This document shows positions 48,261 to 59,051 of a DNA stretch of 64,000 nucleotides, one piece after another. The notes below the pieces were generated by a model. That model was not told the DNA's origin. It searched no databases and was given only the letters and a program-made list of their open reading frames with translations. Origin of the DNA: Symbiodinium natans. Its lineage: Eukaryota; Sar; Dinophyceae; Suessiales; Symbiodiniaceae. The stretch covers positions 438,501-502,500 of the forward strand of contig CAJNDS010002145.1 of assembly GCA_905221605.1 (NCBI GenBank), in the 5' to 3' direction. A program made the translations under genes and the position numbers. Within the stretch, counting starts at the first letter, position 1. Every line of letters begins with the position of its first letter.

Positions 48261-48699
48261 TGCAGTCCATATGCAGCGACCGCAGTCAAACAGGCTAGGC
48301 CGAAGTGCAGACAAAGGTCTTTCCCTCCAAAGTTTCCAACGGCTGCCCGTGCGTACCAGGAGGCATCCTACCTCCTCCGACCACTTGTTCGATAATTCAC
48401 ACTCACGGACACTCACATGGGCGCTCCAGCACATGATGCACATGTCAGTCCTCGGGAGCAAACAAGCATGCTCGCAAGGCAGACATTTACAACATGGGCA
48501 TTCATGAAAGTGCTGCTCAAATGGTGTCTTATGCATTGGATGGGATCTGCCATGCAAGTCGCGCTACCATGTTCGGCGCATGGATTCGCAAGCGGCATAA
48601 AATTCTGCAGGCTTGAGATGTGCGGGCAAGTCACATCAAGTTCTGTCACACAGAACGAGCAAGTGCTCTCACCGAGTTGGTTGGGACGTGTCATGCTGA

Positions 48700-49190
48700 T
48701 GCACGAAGTTTCGGACGCATGAGGTGGGGCAGGGTCCCAAAGTACAGTTGCTCCGTTCCGAGCATGATCACCAATGCGCCATGGTCTTCCGATCTACTTG
48801 TTGGTCTCGGCGAGTGGGTCGAGAGGGGCGCACGGAAGCCCGTTTTGGCAGGCGGAGGCAGCCATTGCCGCTCCTCGAAGAGCGCGCAATGCCACCGGGC
48901 TTGAGTGAGTAAACTGCTGAGGCCTTTGGAAGCCCTGACTTCTACCTTGGAGGTCAGCATGCACTGGACCTGACTCGGCCGGAGCCCATGGCAAGTTCAG
49001 GCGATGACGAGTCTCAATACCTTCAGCCGTGGACAGGTACAGTGACCGCAGGGACCCTCCGTTTTCTGCCTGCAGCTGTCTGCACACGTCCATTCGCAAT
49101 CTGGGGTGTCTGCTAGCAACCGCCCCCACTAAGATGAAACCAGGCCCTCTGCAGTCTCGACCCGAACAGATGAGGACATTGCACAGCATG
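48700..49190 (-). CDS. Candidate exons, unknown protein
   Basis: On the minus strand, after GACTGCAG and GTGTGCAG acceptors, the frames read GFILVGAVASRHPRLRMDV and QLQAENGGSLRSLYLSTAEG. A third piece near 48950 reads VQCMLTSKVEVRASKGLSS. They are in position to be upstream exons of the WD40 gene, but frames compete and no family is recognised. Confidence 0.3.
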
Positions 49191-49393
49191 CACAGCTGAA
49201 ATCTAAAGTCTGCCTCCTAGTCTACTTCCATACTTGTTCCGCAAAGCTTCATTTTCGGGCATCAGGAGCCTTTCAGGAACCACATGCTCAGTGACCTGGC
49301 AGGACGTTGATACAACGCGTCGCTTAAAGTGTGAGCAGGGCACGGCAAGCTGACTGTGAGACTGTGCCACAAATTCCAAGCACTGAAGCGGGC

Positions 49394-51197
49394 CTAGTCA
49401 CCGAAGCCCTTCTTGCCTTTTCCTTTCCCCTTCTTCTGGCAAGCGTAAGGCAGGTGTGTCAGCTTTGAGCATGGCAAACAAGAGGACTGTTCAAAGTGTT
49501 GCTGGCGAGTCTTGCCTGGAATTTTGCCAATGCCCCAGACTTCTTTTCCTCCTGCACCCGGGGGTGCAGAGCCACTATCTGTGAAGCATGGACTACAACA
49601 CTTCAGCGGCATTGCAGAGCTGAATGCTCTGCTTTCCTTCAACTGCATAACCACACAAAGTCATCATAACCTGCAGTGGGCAACCCTTACTCATCGCCTT
49701 TTGAGGATCCGGGGGCTGGGGAGTCCACAGATCCGTAACTTCAACGTTTACTAGGGGTTACTAAGGTATGCTAGGCATAAGTCTCCTCACAGATGGGCGA
49801 CGTATCATTTGCGTATATTTGCATGCAAACTCTCGGGCTCCTTCGCTGGTTCAGCAAGTGGTGGCTCTTGCACTGGCTCCTCCTTTCGCGCATGTGGCAC
49901 ATGGCACAACATCACGAGCATCACAAAAAAATGAATCAAGCGTAATCCCAACAGACCTACAAGCGAGTCATGTCGCAATGCATGTCGGTCTGCAGGGGTG
50001 ATGCTCGATTTCACTCATACTCATACCGCCAAAACAGCACGAGTGGACAGGCGAATGTATGCGAGAATCGCCAGCCAAGACTGTTCAGTGGCATGCCATT
50101 ATGCAAAACTGGTGACATGCTTTGATCTAGGGTTCCTCCAAATCACGACCCCTTCGCCTCCCGGACTAGGGATTGCTCATTGCTGCTGTGTCTTGCTGTG
50201 GCTTGTCTTCGTCCCATTTTTCCATGCAGACAGGTCGGATCATGTTAACACGAGGTCGGCATCCATACACGTGAAGCAAAATTATGAAAGGGTCAGCAGT
50301 CCGGCACGGGACCTTCTGCCACTCTCAAGCAAGGAGTAAAGAAAGAACTGAAGCAAGGAAACATGGTAGCAACTTGATACATCGGGCACAGCAGTGGACT
50401 CCGGCAGACTCGCGCGCAGGCTGGAGAGTCCGCTTCCAAAGACCTGGCATCATCAGCCAGGTTGCATTGTGCGACAAGCTCCCACACGACGTAATGCAAA
50501 CACACCTCTGGCGCGATCGGAGCTTCATCAATGTCTTCAACATTGAGTTCAATCTCCTACCCAATCACCAAAGACCGAATGCAGAGCTTCTTTCTTCTGC
50601 AGACATGGGATGGCAGGCTATCTAGTGCAGCACGTCCTCCGTGTTGCTGGCCATTGGGGCAGCAGGTCCAGAAGCTTCTGCGGCCGGGCCCTCATCCTCA
50701 TCATCGTCCTGCAATGTCGTCTTCGAAGCAGCTCAACTGGGGTAGGTTTGGGGGCCCTATACAAAGAATATTTCTGTGGCTTGATGAGGATCATATAGGG
50801 GATTAAGGGCAATTAAGAATGTATATTATGTTCAAACCTACCCCTGCCAAGAGAGAATTGTGCACACCCTGTGTGACACTGTCACACTGTCCAGATCAAG
50901 CTCGATCTCTTCTGGATTGGTCTCTGCCGCCTTCCGCTCAGCAGCAAGGGCCTGTTTGCACTCGGATGCCCGCACTCGGAAGCCGAGTCACAAGTCTGTT
51001 AATGTCTGTTAGAGGGAGCCTTTCGCTCAGCTGCCGCTGCCGCAGCGGATCTTGCCTCGATTTCCCGCAAGGAGGAGTCCTGCACACCAATGCAGAAGTG
51101 AGCTGGCTCTAAGCAGCATCAAGCATCTTAGCTGAAGTGCCTCGTAGTACCCCAAGCCTTTGATGCCAAGCTTGAACATGAAGCCATCCCGTGCTCC
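49394..51197 (-). CDS. Acidic, Lys-rich tail: end of SYF1 or a small separate gene
   Basis: Eight exons, all joined in phase 0: 51141-51197 (RDGFMFKLGIKGLGYYE), 51020-51079 (SLREIEARSAAAAAAERK), 50886-50951 (AETNPEEIELDLDS), 50634-50708 (DDDEDEGPAAEA), 50506-50556 (EIELNVEDIDEAP), 50390-50443 (VFGSGLSSLRASLPES), about 49490-49551 (EEKKSGALAKFQARLA), 49394-49435 (KKGKGKGKKGFGD, stop). Human XAB2 ends with NPEEI, an acidic run and VFGSL, so the order NPEEI-acidic-VFGSGL suggests the SYF1 C-terminus. The first exon's GFMFKLGIKGLGYYE motif is not known to me from SYF1 and favours a separate small nuclear protein. The stop at 52883 would need to be spliced out (a GT lies 29 bases before it, in phase). 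Confidence 0.6.
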
Positions 51198-52300
51198 CTG
51201 CAATCGTGACGCATGAACAGGATTTGCGTTTGAACCGCAGGCCATGGATTCTTTCGGGCATTCGTGGCCCCCAGAGTGGGTTCAAAAACCTCAGCACCCC
51301 GAAACCTCTACAACCCTCAGTTTGCTTAAGGCCCGGCACGGGCACGGACATGGCCGCGGGCCCCGAAGCAAACGGGCGCAAAGCCGAAAGCACTTGGATC
51401 TGCACCAGAAAACTTTCGGTGCTTCTCGAAACCCCATATGGGTGTGTTTTAGTCCTGCACGATGTGCTGCATGCATCAGCACATTGTTGACACAGTAGCA
51501 TGCGCCGAGATACACCCAGTCTTCCAAGTGCACCCACACCGACAACGCGATGATGTCAATATGACCAATGCACCCAGTATGTCAGCTCCCGACAGGTACT
51601 TCTGCACAGTTTCATCCTCCCTCTGACTTTCTGTGCTCTTGCAAGTTCTTCCCCCATCCTTTAAAACTCAGCCTTCAACCATTCCGGAACGAACAATCAT
51701 TGCCGGAGCGCGCCCCTTTCATCACACACTTTTGTTCATGTGAACAAAGTGAACACGTGTCTTTTTCACCCTTTCACGCTGTAGGTAAAAACCCATTGTA
51801 ATACAAGTCGTCAGAGGGGCTTTAACACAGGATGAAAAGGCCCATCATGCTAACACTTATACCCCGGCAAAATAATATACTTAAAGGGGAAAAAGACGGA
51901 ACTTATGGTGAACTTGCTACAGGAGCTGTGGGCTCTTCACACGCGAATACAATGCTTTTAACGCGCCTTTCATTCACAAACTCATTCACGCTTGTACGTA
52001 CTAGTAAGAATATCATATTCACGTTGTCCTCTTTCTCTTCATTCCAACATTCAAACTGAACCGCCGAAGAAAAACAAAATAGAACTTCAAACATCTTCCG
52101 CACGTAAAGAGCAGGTGCTCCTCGGCAGTCAGCAAACAAGAATTGGCTCCTCCGAGAGGGCCGTAAAGGACCCTTGAAAGGTTGCCACTGAGCTGAAGGC
52201 CTTGGGCTTTGAGGCTTTGGTGGGGTTGGTTGAGTTTAATGCTTTGGGTGCATATGGCTGAACGCTGGCACCCCCTCAACCGAGCGGAAAGAAAATCATG
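51198..52300. other. No recognised gene; AT-richer patch
   Basis: The stretch 51830-52100 is visibly more AT-rich than its surroundings and is open in the plus frame 51832-52059. No family recognised. If SYF1 continues to 49.4 kb, this is intron. Confidence 0.35.
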
Positions 52301-52302
52301 CT

Positions 52303-52850
52303 TTGGCCAAGGTTCTTTTGCGAACGATTGCCATTACCATGAGTTGCTGTGCAGCCGATACGGCGCATTTTTTTGCCAGAATACTGAAAAGGAGGAACTT
52401 CCCGCGAAATTCCCGAAAAGAGTGTCCCGAGACCATGGAGGTTTTCGGGTACGAGTTTCGTTCACGCCCCAGCGCTAGAACCAACACTGATATGGAGCGG
52501 CGGGATTTCCACAAGCACATACAGTATTTGGGAAAGGCTCAAAGTCCGCGCTTTGCATTGAAGTTTGTTTTCGCAGACGTGTTGTCGAACGAAGAGCCGA
52601 GCGAGTACGCATCGTGCTGCGGCAACTTGGCACCTTTCAGCCCAGGTGGATGCGTGAAGCGTCAACAGATAAGATCACCACCCTGCCCAAAACAAACATT
52701 GCCAGGACTTGGGCACTGGGTTGCGCATCGACACTGGCCAACAGCGAGGTGCAGCAGCGTGCTCAGTGTGGCTCGGAGTTTGTTGAAGGCCTCAAAGCTT
52801 TCTGCGGGTTCGAACTTGCCGAGCAACTCCTCGACTACAACAAGATCTGA
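52303..52850 (+). CDS. Candidate plus-strand open frames, tail-to-tail with SYF1
   Basis: A 204-codon plus frame (52303-52917) reads protein-like in its first half (VFGYEFRSRPSARTNTD, RFALKFVFADVLSNEE). From about 52620 another plus frame takes over and ends at a stop at 52850 (reads FVEGLKAFCGFELAEQLL, DYNKI). A frameshift or intron near 52610 would join them. No family recognised. If real, its stop is 33 bases from the SYF1 stop on the opposite strand. It could also be a chance frame within a SYF1 intron. Confidence 0.3.
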
Positions 52851-52882
52851 AGGAGAGCAGCAGGCTTTCATCCGGCAGGCTG

Positions 52883-55144
52883 TCAGTCCTTCCGCGCCGT
52901 CTCAGCGTCAGCGGTGACTCTCTGACGCTTTGCATCCGGGCCCAATGCGCCACCCTGCACGAACTTGCAGCTGCATGCACTCATACTAAGACAACTGCAT
53001 GTCAGCTCCTTGCGCTTTCTTTCCTCCTCTGTCTTCATCTCTTCCTCAGCCGCCTCAGGATCCACGACATCGGCTCCGTTGATTTTGCTAAATTTGCCGA
53101 GCATGGCACCGCCATAGGATCGAGGACCTCACGCCCTTCCACACATTCGGCCAGTGAAAGAATCAATGAGAGAACTGTTCCATCACCTGTTTCGGCAGCA
53201 ATATCGGTGGCGTTGAAGTGGACCTGCTGCGGCACTGCATCACACCGTCGCAACACCAAGAGTCCAAACATGGTGCTGCTAAACACTAAGGTTTTTGAGC
53301 ACGCATGGTCTGCACCCCCCCACCCCGTGAACACGCGTTGCACACAAATGGTTCTTTCATGTTCTTTCTAGATTCTGCAACAGGCTGATGTCACATCGGC
53401 AACAAAGAAATTTCTCTTGGAGGCATACAAGGTTGGCGACACTGGCATGCGCTGCAAAAGCTGTGCAGCTAACTAGCAGGGCGGTAGACTGAGAAATATC
53501 AGAAGTAGACCGCGTCGAACTACGTCGAAACATGTCGAAACTGGAGCCGCCTGAGAGAACATGGCCTGGACGCTACGCTTGATTCGAAGCATGTCACGGA
53601 ACCTAAGTTCAAGCGTCATGCACGTGGGAGCACGACAGCTCATGAGCTTGCACAGGATAAGGCACCCACGTATCTTCATTTCCATGCTGCACTTCAAATC
53701 CACGCCAAACTTTCCAGAACCTGCACATGAGCGAAATGTTGGAGTGCGATGTCAACACTGCTTACAGGGTAAAGGAAAGCATCTTGGGCATCTACTCCTC
53801 TTCCCGTCGGGGATCGCAGAACCTTGGCGTCAGCTGAGGGAAAACTGACAGCACCATGAGGCTCTTGGCGAATCTGCGAGTTCTTGGGCGCACACTGAGA
53901 CGCATGCTCCTTGCTGTAGTCAGGCGTTCCGGCTGTGCTTGTTAACTTTTGACTGTTTTCTGCATGGCTACACATACATATACATATGCAAAAAGATACA
54001 CATAGACACATATACTTAAGCGGATACATATACATACAAAGATATACATATACATCTACACAAATACATGTATGAGTACTAAACGACTCGATAAAATAGG
54101 TAACGGCGCCTGTATTCGCAGGCATCAAGCAATTTCAACTTGACTCTGCAATTTGGTTGAAGGACATATCAACCAACCAAATGGCAGACTTTGCAGTTGA
54201 GGGTTTTTTGTTTTTAGGGATGCCGCGTGCACGAACTCTGCACTCGCTTTGGCGCCTTCCCAAAAGAGGATTCCCTGACTCGTCGGGCTATGATGGGTTC
54301 TTGGCATTGTGGCCTGAGTTTGACAGTTTTGGGAAGTGTCGCCCACTCAAGACCTCTACCCAATATGGCAGTTGAGGGTTTGGAAGGTTTAGAATGCCTG
54401 TCAACCCAGGAAATCGCAGAGTCAAGTTGAAAGTGCTCTAGAACCAAAAAACATCAGACGTCAAGCCCTTCAACTTCTCTCTGCGATTCTTTGCTTGAAG
54501 GGCATCTCAACCAACAAAATCGTAGACAAGGTTTCGGTTGAGGGTATAGGAGGTTTAGAATGCCTGTCAACCCCCAGAATCGTAGAGTAAAGCTGAAAGT
54601 CGTTTATCGTCCTTCGATGTTTTACGAGCAAAACCGCAGACATCAAGCACTTCCAACTTGAAAAAGACATCCTTGAGAGCGAAGAACTTCTTTGTCAAAA
54701 ACATTCGCACAGTCAAGTTGGAGGTGCTTCAAATCATGTGAAGAATTTCTTATTTGCATTATTATTGCTATGTCTATATTCATGTCTATATTTATATGAA
54801 TATCCTTTAGGGTTGTGGATACGACTTGAGTTGCCATAGGACGTGGTTTCTACCTGCATTCAGGAAAATTTCGGGCTGGGGTCTGTTGCAACTGCTAGTG
54901 GCATAATGCTACTTTCGTTATCACCGAAACTCTGCAACGGTACATGCACGCTCGCAGTGGGACTTCCCAATGCTCAGCATGCTGAAAAATAACTGAGGTC
55001 AGGGCATAGATGCCCCGTGCCCTGTCCACCTAGCACAGAGACATCAAAGCAGCAGCATGGGTTGGTGTAGCATACCATCAAACTGGCCTCACCGAGCATG
55101 GTTTCCATTTTGGCATACCGCACGCAGGCATCTTTGATGCGATC
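52883..55144 (-). CDS. SYF1: SYF1 exons 32-38
   Basis: Modelled exons: 55088-55144 (RIKDACVRYAKMETMLGE), 54994-55029 (VDRARGIYALTS), 54854-54882 (TPARNFPEC), 53670-53720 (FWKVWRGFEVQHGNEDT), 53551-53602 (FRDMLRIKRSVQAMFSQ), 53187-53223 (VHFNATDIAAET), 52883-53127 (GAMLGKFSKINGADVVDP, EEEMKTEEERKRKEL, KFVQGGALGPDAKRQR). All junctions keep phase. The last exon matches the human stretch before ILFVRSD; KFVQ aligns with that. A Cys/Ser-rich piece in it (52984-53016 or so) may be an unrecognised mini-intron. The frame stops at 52883. Confidence 0.9.
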
Positions 55145-58100
55145 CTGCAGCGTGGCTCAAGGGGACTAAACAGAAGAAGGAAAGGCTGGGGAGTCAATGG
55201 TCAATAGAACGTGCACTGGACCAAGCCGGAACACATAAACTCAGGATTATGCGTGGCAGCGGGGGAAGCTTTGAAAAAATCCGACGACGTCGTTGACATG
55301 ATGAATGCTCGGTGCACGCTCTCGTACCTCTGGAATACAAACGAAAGGGACAACAACTACACATACTACACACTTAAGCTTGGCCACGAATGATGACATG
55401 AGGCCAAACAAACCTCGACTCTGTACATATGTTATGTGGCGGTCATCTTTGCTTGCACTGTTGTACACTTGCGTACGACACATGCACACAAACTGTCATG
55501 CACTTTCTTGCAACAAGGGTCTTCTACTGTCGACGTTACCACAGGGACTCACTCGGAACTTTCGTAAGGGTCCCGATTCCGACCCTTTGTCGAATAGCGC
55601 ATGTCCGAAAGCTCTCTGAAGATGGAATATCCGACCTTTAGTCACGGCCACCAAGTAAGGTGAGCCCCTTCACCTGTGGTCTTCATAGTACTGACAACTT
55701 CTTGGGGGCTCTAAACGATGTACATGGAACTGCAATGTCTAGCTCTTCGACTGCGTAAAAGAGCGACAGCATCAAAAAACACCATCCCCCGGGTTTCCAC
55801 CCACCACCGCATCTCCGCCCAAGTCGCATGCACTGTGCTGGGTCAAGGCACAAACCTAGTCACGAGGCCCATACCAAGAGACGAGTGCTTGCTTCAAGCA
55901 CACCATGAGTGAAGGAAACGTCTCAGACGCAAATGTAGCGCTTATTGCAGCTGATCATCAAAACAGAGCGTAAACAAAGTCCAATGGATTCGAGTGATGC
56001 CCTGCAGACAAACGGCTCATAGCGAATCCAATAAAATCCGGCGCGCGCCTACAAAGATGGGCTGGTGGCACAAAAACACGAGTTCATTTCGTCACGCAAA
56101 CAAGTATGATAAAACTCTACAGGTGCGCGGTCGAGAAGGTCCGACAAATTCTATCACGAAAATGTTCGGCGCAGGGTTTGTGAGGCAGGGAGAAATCCTG
56201 TCCCTGTACCTGTTTAATCCCCTCCCCCTAATACTAAACCCCACCCTAATTTTGAATATCATTTTCCCCAGACCCTCCCGGCACCCAGCCCAATACTAAA
56301 CCTGTTTGAGAATTTGGGGGGGGTCGAGGGCCTCCGCCCTTGAGTTGAGACATTAGGGTTTTCAATTAGGGTTAGGGCTTAAGGCTCAGAGGATTTGCAG
56401 GGAAAGCAACCAAAACAACAAAAACGCAAATGAACAAAGCAAAACGAAGAACGAAGAAGCAAACGAGTAAGCACGAATGCAAAATCAAGAGGACGAACAG
56501 CAAAGCAACAACAGGACGAGCAAAGTCTTGACGACGTTGGATCTTATGACATACAGGTACTGTGTGGCCGGAATATTCTGCCATCAGGCTCTGTTGATTT
56601 CGCTGCTCCGACACGCACAATTTGCCGAACCGTGCTGGCTACATCTACTTCCTCTATTGCTCTGACGTGATCAAGACAGTGCAGGTACCCCAAAGACTTG
56701 GGTGCAGAGAACTTCCTTGGGAAGCAATCCCCATCCCTCGCGGCTGACACCCTCACAATGTGCAGGCATTGCACACGTACACTCCAGAGCCACTGTAACT
56801 CAAGCAATCATGCTGTGCCCAGGGTCCTGAGGCAGGGCCTCAATCGCTTGATCATAAATCTCACGAGTACGGGTCTGGCCTGTAGTCATCACACAGTCAA
56901 AAGCTTGTGGAAGCCGAGGAAATCCGAGGAAGCAACAGCTTGCGAGATAAAAGGATCTAAGGTAAGACTTGGACCGAAGAGCTCAGCGGTCTTGCGCAGC
57001 AGAATACCGTACATCTCAAACATGTCCTGGCACTGCCAAATGCATACCGCTGTGTAAAATCAAAGAGCGTCAGGTTGCACTGGCCTTCTCTTCAACTGCT
57101 TTTGTGGCCCGATTGTAGATGGACAGCGCGTGCCTGCAAGACATATGATGTGCAGAATGTATATACACATACATGTATATATATATATAGATATATGATA
57201 CATGGTATACAGCCATTACAGCCAAGGAAGCCCTGTTGAAATCCTGAAAACAGCCACTGTAAGCCTTGCGAGACCGTGCTCCTCCTCAAGCTTGGCATAG
57301 AGCATGTGCAGCCTGCGCACGACTTTCTGTACGCAGCCAATCGGGAGCCTGCTCACGACTCTTGCTGGGTTGACGAGGAATGAAACGGGTTCCAGAACCT
57401 TCTTGCGAACTTCGACGGTACCTTTGTCAGCGCTCATCTCCAAACAGGAAGAACTTGAAACCATGAAGGTGCGGCCTTCTCCACTGCTTGTTCAAAAAGG
57501 TCTCTGGCACGTTCCAGCCTCAATCAACACAGAGAAGCTTAGTGCAAACGTGCAGCCGACATGAAAACAAAGGAACCAGTGGGACTGCGACTTGCGACCA
57601 CCGTATCGCTCTACGAATTTTGACAAGTATGTGAGCCTGCCACAATCAAAGAAGAACACGCAGATGCAGCAGAGACGACTGCTCTCTCTTACATGGCCCT
57701 TTGAAGGCGATAGCATAGAGTATGAGCAGGCAGCCAATGTCACGGCAGGAAGACCAAATATCACCGACATGCGGCCATGAAAACACCTGGACAAGGGTGC
57801 TGGCTTCAGCTTACGCTGACAGAATGCCATGTGCCAGCCTTGATACCACGCTCATAGACTTTGAAGGCATCTTCAAAGTACTTTCGGTCCTCTCTTCCAG
57901 AGCTGAATGACTGTGGCGAGTCTACAACATGTCTTTCAGTGTGCAACTCAGCTGCTCCTCCAAAAATCTTGCATAGCTCAAAATCAGAGCAGGTGACGCA
58001 ACCTGCATGAGGAGCCAGTCAACGACTCTTACATGCCGAAGCCTCTCTTCACCACCATCCATAGGTTCACAGCTTCAAAAACAGCCTCACAGTGGCTCAT

Positions 58101-59003
58101 GACACGGCTCTCATAGTCTACTTGCAAACTGAACCGTTTCATTGAGACCCTGGGAGCCACTAAGGGGCAAGGCTAAGGGGCAAGGCTGGGCCGGGCAAGG
58201 GGTAGGATCTTTTGTCTGGAGCTTGCACTGACCTGACCAAACAAAACTGCACCTTGAGTTCCAGAGTTGCATCATATGCCGCCTGAGCGATCGATGGCAA
58301 TAGCGATTATGTCATCTAACTGGTTGAGAAAAAACGTGAAGTTCCTAGGCGTGGACTCTGGTTGATGCAGTGGTTCCCAAAGACCTGAAAAGATGCCACA
58401 TGTTGATCGAATGTGGCCCGTCCCAAGGAATGTTCTTCTTCCACTAGCAAAAGCAAGCAGTTGAACCTTGGCTGAGGCAAAGGCTCCTCAAGGTCAATGC
58501 AGAGCGACCACAGCTTGGTCGATCGGTACAACCGATTCTGAACATCGTCCTGGCCAAGCCAACAGGATTGGGATGCGGGAGAGAGGATAAAGTGTTAAGC
58601 CTTGTCTTCTTTCAAAGCCGCAGCTTTCTTCTGGCCGGCGGCTTGCCGTGCCACCTGCAGAAAACATAGCAGACTTCTGACGGGTGCAACTTGTCAGCAC
58701 ACCCTCAAACCAGCTTGTTTGAAGTTTCGAAAAGTGTCAAGACTGATCGTATCCAAACAGCTGAAAATACAATGTGAGCATGAATCAAAGATTCTTGCCA
58801 GCTTTGCAAATCCTTTTGATTCTTTCCAAAACCTTTTCAAAACTCTTAATGTTAGATACTTTTTAATGTGTCTATTTTGACTTTCTGTTTGAAAATGTTT
58901 TGACTGACGACTCACAGCAATCAACTACTCAACTCTAGTCCTCACTGGAGGCTCGGAGCCTGTGCTTGGCAATTGTTGGAGACTAGTCACACACACAGAC
59001 ACA

Positions 59004-59051
<48 letters not shown>

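Noticed and set aside
48360-48560. Cys-rich stretch resembling a RING finger on the minus strand
   Set aside because: Spacing of Cys and His does not fit C3HC4 or related rules, and another frame is open as well.
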